From Jimgerdemannia flammicorona (Eukaryota; Mucoromycota; Endogonomycetes; Endogonales; Endogonaceae), in contig RBNI01001590.1 in NCBI GenBank assembly GCA_003990745.1, forward strand, positions 1 to 21,743: a DNA stretch of 21,743 bases. Direction: 5' to 3'. The notes under the pieces are model-generated. The model ran no database searches, was not told where the DNA came from, and saw only the letters and a program-made list of their open reading frames with translations. The position numbers and the translations under genes are program-made. Each line of letters opens with the position of its first letter. Position 1 is the stretch's first letter. Shown here one piece after another: positions 1 to 10,796 of this stretch.

Positions 1-590
1 TCAATTTGGGAGCGCTAAGGTTGACTCAATCCCAGGCGTGGCGCCACGCTTATTGCTATAGAAAAACGGTATGTATGTGACCACCTGAGGCATTCTTCGC
101 CTCCTGTCTGACTATTGCCCCATTCGCTCTTTGTCGCCATTGCCGTTGGGAATGATGGGTTTTGATGGAGGGGGCGTTGAGGGTGCTTTTTCCGAACTAT
201 AGTGTTTGATGCCGTCGTCACATTCTTTCCTCCGGTATTGATTGTTTACTGGTTTGCACACGGATATACCTAATCTGCCATATTCACTACTCTTTGAGAT
301 CCGATTTTACGTACTCTGGTACCACAGTATTCACCAGTGGCGCCAGTTGACCTCCCTGATAATTTCCCTGTATGACGGAGATCGTAATATCGCAACGTGG
401 TTGAGATTTCGGCTGATGATTCATTCCCACCCACTCTCCGAGATCACTATATTGTTTTGTCAGGACACCCTCCTTCTCTATCTATTCCACCTCCTTCCCA
501 ATCTCCGTAAATCTTGTCTCTTCCTTCAAGAAAAAAATTTAAACACACCCTCCACTGGCCCTCTGGGCCACCTCTCCTTTCTGCCCAACA
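1..590. other. Left flank, no gene recognised
   Basis: This stretch has mixed base composition, clearly less AT-rich than the DNA from 1500 to 9780. Two open frames occur: minus strand 15-221 (68 codons) and plus strand 242-721 (159 codons). I recognise no domain, signal peptide or membrane segment in either. The plus-strand frame runs into the minisatellite at 590-860, which argues against a real gene. Either could be a fragment of an exon or of an old transposon. Confidence 0.4.
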
Positions 591-860
591 TCGTCATGAA
601 ATTTTTTTGGACATTTGGGGTGCATCCCCAGATGACAATGCATTCGCAGATGTCCTTTGATGCCAGATGTAACATAGAGTGTCAGTCGGGATGCAAGATG
701 GCCCCGATGCAGATGTCTTAAATGCAGATGTCCGATGCCCCGATGCAGATGTCCAGACCTAGATGCCAGATGTCACCTAGAGTGTCAGTCGAGATGCTAG
801 ATGGCCCCGATGCAGATGTTCCTAGATGCATAGGGGTGTAGATGCTAATAATCCCGATGC
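590..860. repeat. GATGCAGATGTC minisatellite with a 103-bp higher-order unit
   Basis: Short words of the type GATGCAGATGTC and GATGCCAGATGTC recur throughout. On top of this a 58-bp block repeats: 659-716 and 762-819 share GATGCCAGATGT, then TAGAGTGTCAGTCG, then GATGGCCCCGATGCAGATGT, with few substitutions. The period between the two blocks is 103 bp. A further GATGC-rich tail continues to about 860. The stretch is probably non-coding. Confidence 0.8.
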
Positions 861-959
861 ATGTGTCTCCAGATTCAGCTCGCCTAAATGTGTCTTGATT
901 CTCTTTTTATTATTATATAATAACAAACTATTTAACACTAAAGCTAATTTACTAATAAT

Positions 960-1440
960 GAATTAGAAGATGGATATGGACAACAGACGATGGATAATGG
1001 ATAAAGGATGATGGCTGACTAAACATAGAATGGCGATAAACAATGACTGAATCCAGAACAACGAGTAAGCACAGAACGATGATGAACAGCAACCAAATAC
1101 AGAACAGCGATGCCAATGACGACGGACGATGGATGATGGATGTCTAAGCGCAGAATGATGATGAACGACGATGAACAGCAACCAAGTGGATGACGATGAT
1201 AGATGACGGATGATGGATGATGGATGCCTAAATGCAGAATGATGATGAAAAGACAACTAAGCACAAAATGAAGACTAAGTGCAGAACAGTGATGATAACT
1301 AGGCGCGGAATAGCAATGAACAATGACTTAGCACAGAACAGCAATAGAATTGACGAGGTGGTGAAGTTGCTTGTGGCCAAGATTGGGGTGGGCAGCGGAG
1401 AAGAGCTATGTCAAGGTGGTGAAGATACTCATGGGTGATC
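960..1440. repeat. Degenerate GATGAT / GCAGAAC-type repeats
   Basis: Degenerate copies of a unit resembling TAAGCACAGAACGATGATGA followed by ACAGCAACCAA recur (near 1068, 1145, 1230, 1258, 1328). They are mixed with GATGGATGATGGATG runs near 1130 and 1205. Open frames on both strands here (minus 963-1256 and 1019-1264; plus 1232-1438) translate the repeat and look like by-products of it, not genes. Confidence 0.65.
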
Positions 1441-1654
1441 ATGCAGATCTTCAAGTTTGCAAGTGTCACTCATGTTGGGTGGGCTGGATAATAGATCTCA
1501 ATGGTCTGTGAATAGAAAGTGATTGAAACTAACAATGCAAGCCTGATAATAGGTTTTGTTAAATAAAAGATAATATAAATATATCACATTAGTAATCCTA
1601 CATATGTTAGAGATATTCCATCAATCTGAAATAAAATAAAATAAAAGAAATAAA

Positions 1655-1990
1655 AACGGCTTCAGTCACAGAGATATCAGCAAAATGAAATGGTCATAGC
1701 ACTTCAGTTACAGAGACTGAAATAAAAAAATGGCTTCAGTCACAGTGACATCTATTGATGGAAATAAAATAATATAAAGAAATGGCTTCAGTTACAGAGA
1801 CATTTACTGATAAAAGTGGGCATATAGCATCAGTCTGCTGATTTGAAAAATAAATAATATAAAGAAATAACTTTAGTCATAGAGATATCTACTGATAGTT
1901 GATGGCCATAAAGTGCATTAGTCATAGAGATATCTGCTAATAAGTTGGTCATAATGTGCTTCAGTCATAGAGACATTTGCAGATCTGAAA
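1655..1990. repeat. Tandem repeat with core CTTCAGTCACAGAGACAT
   Basis: Seven copies of the core occur at about 1661, 1703, 1733, 1787, 1871, 1916 and 1961, spaced 30 to 84 bp apart. Copies differ mostly by C/T changes (CAC to CAT or TAC, CTTCAG to CTTTAG), the pattern left by RIP. The spacers contain AAATAAAATAATATAAAG words and GGTCATA words. The array marks entry into the AT-rich block. Confidence 0.75.
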
Positions 1991-3720
1991 TAAAAATACA
2001 CAACTCTTTTTTTCTCCTTATTCCTAACTATACTATAATATACCTGATTCAATGACTTGATCTTGATTACTATATTGGTCTCACAGGATATAACAGGATG
2101 CCTCAGTGTCCTTGTAGAGGGCTTAGTAGATATAATGAATAGATGTATACTTATCAGAGTTTCTCAGCCTGCATAGCCAAAGGCTGACTTCTTTATAGTC
2201 TGTTTGATACAAGCTATTTGAGAGCTTGATACTAATAGAGGGAGGCAAACATGGTACTAATAGCTACTAGTAATAGAGATATAACTTAGAAAAGAGAGAA
2301 AGAGAGAGAGAGGTTATTAAAAGAAAAATACTAAAGTTCTAAAAACACATATGTCCAAGATAAAGGTGCCAAACTCTAGACAAGATTTCAGCATATATTA
2401 GAAGTTAGATGTCAGGATAAATCAGAATATATATATCTGAGAGGAGAGAAAAGTGAGAGATATATGTGGCTAAAACAGAACATAGTACTGAAGTAAATAT
2501 CAGCCAAACACCAAACTTACAGAATGTCCAGCAAAAGGCTAGAACAGATACCAAATAACCCTAGTCACACTCTCTCAATCATCATAAATTTTTTTCTGAG
2601 CAATGTCTAAATAACTAACAAAGACTTCATTATGAAAAATTCTAAGAGATACTTACAAAGCAATTGTTTTACAGTAGATCACATAGAGTGACTATAGAGT
2701 AGTACTCTGTATAGATCAGATGATATCATATTAGCATAGAGATTCCAGGTTCAGTTATCACTGAACTGAGGCCTGTCCAACTTAGGAGACTAATGAAGAT
2801 CCTAACTCAGAGATCTAACCTAGATGACTACTATATAGAAGACCAAGCAATATGAGATACTTATGAAGTAATTTTGACTATTATTAGCAAAAGAGTTGGT
2901 AAGGAGAATTTTGTTAATAGGTATTCATTAGTAGACTATAGTAGCAGAAATTTGACAGTATTAATATTAGAGTAAATCTTAATGATAGGAATTGACAGTA
3001 TAAAGCTTATTGAAAGGAGATTTCATAGAGATCTCTTGATGGTCAGAATATGCTAGAGTATTTATAAATCTCACCTGTAGATATAATAGGACTATAGTAT
3101 CAATTCATAGATACTTATAGCTGATGTGACCTATGCAGACAGAGAGACCTTAGTATTGATAATTTCAGTTAAGAGATTTTATGTATATCATCAGTATCAA
3201 TAATCTTGGTAGAAGGGTTTCATATATATTGTGAGAAAGAAAAAAGGAGTGATAGTGAAATCCAAACTACTGAAATTTATTAAGTATGTAATCTAAACTA
3301 CTAAAATCAATTAAGTACATGAAGTCATTACAATATGGTTCCTGCATGAAGTTATCTAGCAAACAACCTTATTTTTATACCAAATTTATTACTAATATAG
3401 AGCAATATTTAAGGCCCCTATGAGAAATTATATAATTATCTAAAAGATCACTTATTCATTGTTATCAAAGCCAATCTCATCAGACAAATCATCATCTTAG
3501 TCTAGGGCTTCATTTGGAACTATATTTCAAGAATCATTGAGAAGGTAAGACCAGTTGATTTTTCCATCATTATCAGCCTCTTGTATCTATTTTATCTATT
3601 TTTAATATTTGCCCATTTATTGATATTTAGTAAAGTTATGTTTGCTATATTCTATAACCAGATAATAAAGCTAGCAGAAATATATAAATTTATTGAATTA
3701 ATTAGTACTTAACAATATAA
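1990..3720. other. AT-rich decayed DNA, no gene seen
   Basis: TpA-rich sequence with few CpG dinucleotides and no long open frame on either strand. Short purine runs (GAGAGAAAGAGAGAGAGAG near 2296) and scattered ATATAT runs occur. The composition resembles the RIP-mutated Plavaka copy at 6925-9784, so this is most likely old transposon sequence mutated beyond recognition. Confidence 0.5.
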
Positions 3721-4960
3721 TATTATACTGTAAAAAATAAAATCAAAAATATACTTATCAATGTATATATTGTAGTAAATAAAGGAATTGAAAGCTGATA
3801 GTCATATATAATAATAGGAAAATGAGCATATCTTCCAGTGAACAATATGGCAATAGTATTAGAAATATAAAAGCTAAGGAATTTATTAATCAAGATCAAT
3901 TTGGAAAGATCATACTCATAGATAAAAGTATAGTTTGATATAAGGTAGTTAATTGTTGTATAATATTGAAGAGCAATACTGAGATTGAAGTTCTTCATTA
4001 CATTTTGACACTCCTTGCTGGTCATCTTATTGTAGACTAAAGGAATTAGTAATACTGTGATATCAAATATTATATTATAAAATATTTACTCAATATTTTT
4101 GATTAGGTATTTCTTTAAATGGTATCAATTTCTTATAAATACTTGATGAAGCTATAGGAAATAGAATTAAAGTTAACCTAATGTCAACTAGAAAATATTA
4201 CATATGTAACAGAAATATTAACAATTAATACCTTGTGAAAAATAATATTATCAGGGTTATTTATATCTCTTATAATCTCATATAATAAGTTCTCCTGAGT
4301 ACTATCGAAAAATACTAAAAAAAGGTCATTGTGAACTTGATGAATTAATAAATGATGATATATGGAAATTTATATATTATCAGTAATATGAAAGTCAACT
4401 TTGATATTCTGGAGCTTATAACTAAAGCAAAATCAAAAAATTAATTATAAAATAGATATAATTGGAGGATAAATTAATTAATATTAATAACTTATATATG
4501 CATTTTCTTTTTTTTTGCTTCTTATAACTAGATGAGTAGTATGTTACCTAAGTATCTATTGTTACAATTAATATAGTATTTTAATGGTATATAGATATTA
4601 TTTGAGAAATACATTTAATAATATTATTGTTAGTTATATATATATGATCATAATCTTTATCTTTGTTCTCATCTTTATCTATATAGTCTATTTCATTATC
4701 TTAAACCAATTTATTATGAGAGTCAGCATGTTGAGAATCAGTATATAGCAAGTTGTTATATTGAGAATTGATCATTATATTGAGGATTGGTGTATTAAGG
4801 AACTTCTTTTGATAATTTTATATAAGAGGTGAATTATCATACTTATCTTTATATCAGACAGATCAAGTCTTTTTCAGTCTGGAATTTTTATCTATGGAAT
4901 CTTCTTCTTCATTAGCTTTTATAGTAATAATAGATATATATTGAATGTTTGTATTTTTTT
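3720..4960 (-). pseudogene. Decayed coding region of unknown family
   Basis: Three blocks on the minus strand read like real protein. An acidic, polar block at about 4940-4640 contains ANEEEDSIDKNSRLKK and DEIDYIDKDENKDKDYD-like runs. A second block at about 4440-4235 contains HNDLFLVFFDSTQENLLYEI. A third at 4025-3723 starts MTSKECQNVMKNFNLS and includes LFTGRYAHFPIIIYD. In-frame stops and frame changes separate them. Blocks two and three may be joined through an intron: a GTATTA donor lies near 4230 and a CTTTAG acceptor near 4036, but the frames do not match exactly. I do not recognise the family. It could be a host gene or another transposon. Confidence 0.4.
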
Positions 4961-5159
4961 CTATCAGTATAGTACTTGTTTTCTGAGTTCACAGCTGAGT
5001 TTATAGAAGATATATTATAGAGAGTTGGCTATACTTACCAGGTTTTTATATTGATTTGACCATATCAGTAGTCTATCAGCAGAGATCAGGGGTACTTACT
5101 CATCAGCTTGAAGAGTTATACTATAATATTATTATAAAGTATATTGTGTGAACTGGTAG

Positions 5160-5390
5160 ATTGCTGACACTAGTTGAGAATATTACACTGGTATTGCAGA
5201 TAGATATACTTGAGCTACTTGATAAAGTAAGAGATGTATAGACTGAATAGTATAAATTGTACTAGTACTATGCAGACAGATATACTCAGGCCAGTTGAAG
5301 TAGGTGATCCAGAATTGTACTGATGTTATAGGTAGATATATTTGAGCCATTTGATGAGGCAGAAGAGATCACAGATAAGCTAGATGTCTG
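5160..5390. repeat. About 70-bp tandem repeat, three degenerate copies
   Basis: Three successive segments share a common order of words: ACTGGTATTGCAGATAGATA, TACTTGAGC, then TTGAT or TTGAAG, then AGAGAT or GTGATC. Copies start near 5188, 5266 and 5320. Differences are mainly transitions. No coding potential is visible. Confidence 0.55.
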
Positions 5391-5399
5391 AGAGATCTA

Positions 5400-5745
5400 A
5401 TGTAAATGAGTTCATTTTCTCTAAGTTTATTTTCTCTGAGTATATATATATATTTTCTAAGTATGTTTTCTAAGTACCTTTTCTGAGTATGTTTTCCAAT
5501 ATAAAATTGAGTTTATTTTCTCCAGATATGTTTTCCAAGTATATTTTCTAATATAGAATCAAGTTTATTTTCTCCAGATATATTTTCCAAGTACATTTCT
5601 GATATAGAAGGATCAAGTTTACTTTCTGTTTCCAAAATAAGTATGTTTTCTGAGACAGAATTAAGTTTATTTTCTACTTTAGAAATAAATCTATTTTCTG
5701 ATATAGAATTGAGTTTATTTTCTGATATAGAATTAAGTTCATAAA
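5400..5745. repeat. TTTATTTTCT / GATATAGAATTAAG minisatellite
   Basis: Repeated words include GTTTATTTTCT, CCAGATATGTTTTCCAAGTA and TGATATAGAATTAAG, arranged in irregular units of about 20 bp and composite units of about 60 bp. At least ten TTTTCT-containing copies are present. Variation is largely C/T and A/G. Confidence 0.7.
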
Positions 5746-5810
5746 GTTTGGCTTAGATACTGCCCCATGAGTTACTGATTCTATATTCTATAATGACTAA
5801 TATTTAACTA

Positions 5811-5930
5811 TAAACTATAACCTATCTCAGATACATTGTGTATTCTCTTTCTCAGAAACTATAATCTATCTTAGATATATTATATTCTCTTTCCTTGAAA
5901 ACTACAATCTATCTCAGATACATACTGAGG
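5811..5930. repeat. About 55-bp tandem repeat, three copies
   Basis: AACTATAACCTATCTCAGAT, AACTATAATCTATCTTAGAT and AACTACAATCTATCTCAGAT open three successive copies. The first two are followed by TATATTCTCTTTC-like sequence. The copies differ by transitions. Confidence 0.65.
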
Positions 5931-6077
5931 TTCTAGCTCTCTTTTCAATAAAGGAGTTTCTTACTTGCTCTTAATAGAGATGATCTGTTAGTAGAGATCA
6001 ATAGAGGTGACTTGTTGGTAGAAGACAGAACTCTTTGATAGAGGAGGTCTTGACAAAGGGAGAAGAGTGTTTTAGTA

Positions 6078-6194
6078 GTGGCAAAGGTCAGTCTTGAGGT
6101 CTTGGTGGTGGCAAAGGTTAGTCTCAGGATCTTAATAGTGACAAAGGTCAGTCTCAGGGTCTTAGTGACAAAGATCACTCTCAGGGTCTTGGTA
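6078..6194. repeat. 27-30-bp tandem repeat, four copies
   Basis: Four units begin GTGGCAAAGG or GTGACAAAG and end CAGGGTCTT or a close variant. Read on the minus strand they give a repeating peptide related to TKTLRLTFATT inside the open frame 5945-6208. That frame is probably open only because the repeat lacks stops; nothing else suggests a gene. Confidence 0.7.
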
Positions 6195-6429
6195 TAAGAA
6201 TCTGACAATGATAGATAATATATAATAGATGATAAAATAGTATATTAAATCTCACATGACTATAATCTATCAAGATTCCTAATAACTGCCAAAGTTCTTA
6301 TTGATGAGATACTTCTTTACTATCAAGACCTCACTTACTCCACTCTTCTAATTTATATCTTTAATTTGCTTAATCTATACTTCTTATTTAATCTACTTCT
6401 ACTTACTGCTCAATTGATTTATATAGTAA

Positions 6430-6885
6430 GTATCTATCAACAAGACCCCTCTACTGATACTATTGAAATAACTCTTGTTAATAATATAATCTCTCACCAT
6501 TGATATAACTTGCCACTGATAGGATCTTCTCACCATTAACTCTGAATATAGTCTCTTACCATCAATATGATCCCTCTTTGATTTCTTTGATATAACTCAT
6601 TGCTATAGATAGAACCTCCTTACTATTGACTCCAAATATAGTCTCTTGCCATCAATGTGATCCTCTTTTGACTTCTTTGATGTGACTTCTTACTATTGAT
6701 AGAACCTCTTCACCATTGACTCTAAACATGATCTCTTGCCATCAATATAACCCCTCTTATATAACTTCTTACTATTGATATAACCCTTACCATTGATGTG
6801 ACTTCTTATTATTGATATGATCTCTTACTATTGACATATTTCTTACCATCAATATAATGCTTTACTATTGATGTGACCTATCTGG
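6430..6885. repeat. CCATTGATATGACCTCTTA-type satellite array
   Basis: Many degenerate copies of a roughly 20-bp unit of the form ACCATTGATATAACCTCTT alternate with TCTCTTGCCATCAAT. A composite unit of about 110 bp is visible between 6520 and 6740: TTGACTCTAAATATAGTCTC, then CCATCAATATGATCC, then TTGATTTCTTTGATATAACT. The array ends just before the Plavaka coding remnant and may belong to that transposon's subterminal region. That link is inferred. Confidence 0.7.
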
Positions 6886-9404
6886 AATATCTATACATTA
6901 TACCTAAGTATACTGTAAAAAATATTCTAAAGTACCCCTACTGTTCAAACATCTTTCAATCATAAGCTGGATTTATAAGATATATTGAAGATTCATAAAT
7001 TCACAACTTACAACACAATATTGGACTATTATCAGTAACTTCAGTATTACCTGAACCCCTATCAGAAATTTGACATGGTCAACTATCTGTTCTTACTCTT
7101 TTATCCAAAATACACCTATCTGAGAGTAATTATAATTCTGAAAATAGTGATGATTTAGAGAGTAACTCTATATATCAAAGTACTTGAGATGTATTCTAAT
7201 ATAGAAAGTCATGGTGATACTGATAGTAACTATCTTGATGAATTATTAGAGAAGATTCAAATATAGATAATGAGTAGAATATAGTAGATAATGAGATACA
7301 AGTTGATATATAAGAAGAGTATACAATCTCTCACCCTTATAGTAGATATATTTATAACTATAATCTGACCCATGAGAAGATTCTTAATCCTGAGATTTCT
7401 GAACTTGCTGATAATCTATATTATCCTTAGATAAATGAAGATGAGCTTTGGCTAAGTGATCTACTATTTTGAAAGGCTTACATCTCCTCTTCAATTACTA
7501 ATAAGATCTTAGAAGCAATTACTTCAAGAAGAATGATAATGAAATTGCTGATATGATTTAAAAATATCAGAGAAATATATAAGATTATGAATCTAGTATC
7601 TGAAAAACAGTCATTTCAAACAAAAATATGAAAAATAACACACAAAGACAAATCTTGGATAAACTGTCATATACTCTAGTATCATGATTCAATGGTAGCA
7701 AATTCTAAGCTTTTCCGCAATTCTCAATATGTCATTTATACCAAAACAATACTATCATAATAGAGTTCATTACTATTCTGAAATCTATTAGAGTAGTATA
7801 TAGTGAAAACTTCAAGATAAGCTTCTAGAAAGTGCAACTATCATTCCAATTCTCCTTACAACTAATAAAACTTATATCAATATTATTGGATGAAAAAATG
7901 CTCATCCTATATATCTTATAATTGAAAATATTAACAAAGTTCTATATTGAACCTATTCTATAGATATATATATAGTTATTGCCTATCTTTCTGTTCTTGC
8001 AGATAATACTCTAAAGTAGAAAAAATTGGAATTCAAAGAAGCAAAATAGCATCGCTATCATATTTATCTATTATATATACTTAAGTATCTAAAGAAACCA
8101 GAAACTGAGAGAGAGATGATATAAGGACCTGATAGAAGAGTTTGATGGTGTTTTTCAATTATTCAATCCTTTTAAGTAGGTTATTCAAAAGCCTGTCAGA
8201 TCTGTCTTATATGATAAGAAACTAGCTATCCAATCTATATTATAAAACATGATGAATTTGCTAATATTACCAAGATATATCAACTATATACTGTCTATTC
8301 AATATATTAAATAATAAAGCAGACTGAAGTTCTTAAGTGACCTTAAGATGTAGAGATATTACTCAAAGCAAATGGACTTTATAGAATATATAATTCTCTT
8401 TGGAATTTATCTTATACAAATATCTATATAATAATAACTCCAGATCTTCTTCATCAATTTAAAATTAGTATTTGGCAATATCTGCTCATCTGATTTCAGA
8501 CATTGATTCACATTCAATTTGAGCATTTCAACTCTTTTTTTGCAGAATTTGATATATAATTTACATTGATACCATACTTTACTGATCTGAAATAATTTTT
8601 TAAAAGTATCACTCAACTTCCACAGATGACTACATCTGAGTATACTGACTCTATAAAGGTATTTTAGGCTTATGTATGAGGATTCTTCATAGATGGAGTT
8701 TTAAAGTATATCATATCCTATCTTGAGTAGTATTATTGTGCTTTATTACTTGTTTAAACAGATGATATACTTGAGGAAATGTGATGAGCTCTAGAAGAAT
8801 TTGACAAAGAAAAGAAGATCTTTATGAAGGTATTTCCAAGCAAGCTTCAGATATATAAACTATATATGGTATAATACTGAAAAGAGTGTATCAAGAAGTA
8901 TAGTACTTCTAATAACTATAATACAGAGTACTCAGAACATCAGCATATTGCTAACATTAAGATTCTAAATAGATAATCTAATTGTGTCAAAGTAGTTCAG
9001 TAGACTACTTATATTAAGTAGTGAATAGCATTGAATTGTAAATTTGAGTTTCTTAGAATATATATTAGAGTAGAAAAAAATTACTATTAATACTTCTATA
9101 TAGCAATCTTCTTCAACTATTAGATATAGACTTCTGATATATTTAATATTATAGATATTAATGATGAGTATTCTTATCTTTATCAAGATACTCAAAATTT
9201 TTTTGATGATTTGGAATAAGATGAAGGATGTACAAAAGTATATAATTCTAGTCAAGCAAACTTACCTACTCTGAATAATTTATAGATATATATTAATTTG
9301 AATATTATTTATTGGTATTTCTACAATAATATATCTGATTTGGATAGATATCACTTTATAGAGATATTATAGAATAATGATCAGGGTTTCATAGAAAAAA
9401 GTCA

Positions 9405-9565
9405 TATATATTTAGTTAGATATACTTAGATCAAGAATACCTAGGTCAGATATATCCAGATTATATATATCTAGATTGGATATATTTAGGCTAGTATACT
9501 TAGATCAGATATATCTAAGTCAGATTATACTAGATTATATATACCTAGATCATATATTCAGATCA
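9405..9565. repeat. TATATCTAGATCAGA microsatellite-like array inside the Plavaka remnant
   Basis: About nine degenerate copies of a 15-19-bp unit (TATATATCTAGAT, TATACTTAGATCAGA, TATATCTAAGTCAGA) lie within the transposase coding trace, between its middle and C-terminal parts. It may be an expansion within the dead gene, since family members normally have unique sequence here. Confidence 0.65.
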
Positions 9566-9780
9566 GGTTGTAGAATACTATTTATAATATATTATATAAT
9601 TTTATTAAATAGATTACTATTTTTCAAAGTTTGATTTTATAGTATTCTAACCACTATTATGAATATCAGCCAAAATTTATCAAAAACATTATCTGATATA
9701 ATCTAAGTTTCTATAGTCAGCCTTGATATAACTGGATTGAAGTATATGATTGAGAAGATCTCAGCAAGTATAAGAAGAAT

Positions 9781-9784
9781 GTAT
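9781..9784. other. Target-site duplication GTAT, left copy
   Basis: GTAT directly precedes the TGTAA end of the left LTR and matches the four bases after the right LTR (19752-19755). Removing the element and one GTAT copy gives AAG AAG AAT GTA TAT AGG CTT, which keeps the Plavaka frame open across the junction. Confidence 0.85.
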
Positions 9785-9844
9785 TGTAACAAGCCTAGCT
9801 CAATAGAGGCAAATTACAAGGTTGGGGGGTTGATGTAGTTTAGC

Positions 9845-9855
9845 TTGAGCCCCCA
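9845..9855 (-). other. Primer-site-like 11-mer inside the 3' LTR
   Basis: The minus strand reads TGGGGGCTCAA, identical to the first 11 bases of the primer-binding site (18538 downwards). It lies 60 bp inside the U5 end of the LTR. The same 11-mer is at 18601-18611 in the other LTR. Confidence 0.6.
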
Positions 9856-9906
9856 GTTACTTTGTTAAAAGCAACAAGATGTTCTTGGTGTTTAGTGGTA
9901 TAATAG

Positions 9907-10464
9907 TCAAGATCTAGATACTGTGTAAGTAGTTTCCTTTTTGGGACAGGTTCTTGGGTGTAGTGGCAATTTGTGTGTATGAACGGGTTTCCTTCTTGGG
10001 TCAACTGGGAATGCCACAATTTGTATAGCGAGGCAATTTCCAAAAGTATGCGATTTCTGGGTGACAGTTTTGGTACGATGATCTCTGTGTAGCACGACGA
10101 TCTTGGTGCAACGATCTCTGTATAGCATGACAATCTCCAAAAGTATGCGATTTCTGGTGGTAGCTTGGTTCGGCTCACTGGGAATAGAGGATGGCATGGA
10201 TTCTTCCTGGGATGGTTTGCTGGGAATTATACTAGTGGCGAGTTCTTCTGTACCAAGCTCACTGGGAACAAATAACTTGGATGACTCAGATGTCGTGGGT
10301 TCTTCTGAATCAGCGGGATTCTTTTTGAAGGTGGTGGCTTCAACTGGGAAATAACTCAGATGGTGAATCAGGCTCTTCTGGAAATAATAACTTGGGTGGC
10401 GCAGGTTCTCTGGGAATGCAGATAACTTGGAAATGGTAGCTTCAACTGGGAATACTACTAGCAC
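9907..10464 (-). CDS. LTR-borne open frame, 185 codons, unknown
   Basis: A sense-strand open frame lies wholly inside the 3' LTR, downstream of its TATA-like box. The product is rich in Pro, Ser and Glu in the first half (FPVEATISKLS, FPVEATTFKKNPADSEEP, SEEPTTSESSKLFVPSELGT) and basic in the second (LYRDRCTKIVVLHRDHRTK). FPVEAT occurs twice and the related FPVDPRR once. The other LTR carries the same reading, broken by a 4-bp insertion. No domain is recognised. The frame may reflect internal LTR repeats lacking stops, so translation is doubtful. Confidence 0.3.
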   Translation of the reverse strand: MLVVFPVEATISKLSAFPENLRHPSYYFQKSLIHHLSYFPVEATTFKKNPADSEEPTTSESSKLFVPSELGTEELATSIIPSKPSQEESMPSSIPSEPNQATTRNRILLEIVMLYRDRCTKIVVLHRDHRTKTVTQKSHTFGNCLAIQIVAFPVDPRRKPVHTHKLPLHPRTCPKKETTYTVSRS

Positions 10465-10720
10465 AGATTCTTCCTGAATTAGCGGACTTCTTGAAAATGG
10501 TGGCTTATTCCTTAAGTGGCGGATTACTCAAAAGACAGCGAAGTTCTCCTTGAACTTAGGTGGCAAACTCTTCAAGCTTTGTATCGGAAAGTGGACCGGA
10601 GTGGGAAAATAAGCTCACAATCTCTTAGCAGTGGCTGTAGAGTTCCTCTCAAAGTGTGGTAGGCAGACTTGTCTTTTGCTTCAATTTCAGACTGAGGTTT
10701 ATTCACTCTTGTCTCTGGGG

Positions 10721-10730
10721 TATTTTATAC
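10721..10730 (-). promoter_or_regulatory. TATA-like box, 3' LTR
   Basis: The minus strand reads GTATAAAATA, followed by ACCCC and a GAATAAACC stretch. It lies about 250 bp into the LTR and is conserved in the other copy at 19493-19502, so it is a good candidate for the U3 promoter. Confidence 0.6.
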
Positions 10731-10796
10731 AATTTGGTTGCTATCTGGTTGCTATGTGACTAACTATAGATTTGCTATTTATGGTGAGTCTGAGTG

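Larger units (their letters stand above)
6925..9784 (+). pseudogene. Plavaka-type (CACTA/CMC) transposase, 5' part, RIP-destroyed
   Basis: Conserved Plavaka-family blocks can be read in order. A probable degenerate C2H2 finger lies at 6930-7010 (KYPYCSNIFQS), with Tyr where the first Cys is expected. A block near 7404 reads ADNLYYP then INEDELWLSDLLF. At 7684-7800 it reads ILNMSFIPKQYYHNRV. At 7822-7900, ATIIPILLTTNKTYINIIG is followed by AHPIYL. At 8368-8460 NGLYRIYNSLWNLSYTNIY is followed by ITPDLLHQF. At 8893-8950 it reads NNYNTEYSEHQHI. Frame 0 (first base divisible by 3) serves to about 7730; a one-base shift then gives frame 1, which runs to 9784. Dozens of TAA, TAG and TGA codons interrupt it. 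Those near 7790-7805 lie where Trp would fit, implying G-to-A change. The gene is cut at 9784 by the gypsy element and continues at 19756. No ATG is apparent. Family assignment rests on remembered family motifs. Confidence 0.82.

Noticed and set aside
5945..6208. Minus-strand open frame of 87 codons as a repeat protein
   Set aside because: It is a translation of the 27-30-bp tandem repeat; no start context or flanking coding signal supports it.
1655..6885. CRISPR-like arrays
   Set aside because: Repeat units are degenerate and directly adjacent or irregularly spaced, with no constant repeat and unique spacers, and the sequence is eukaryotic.
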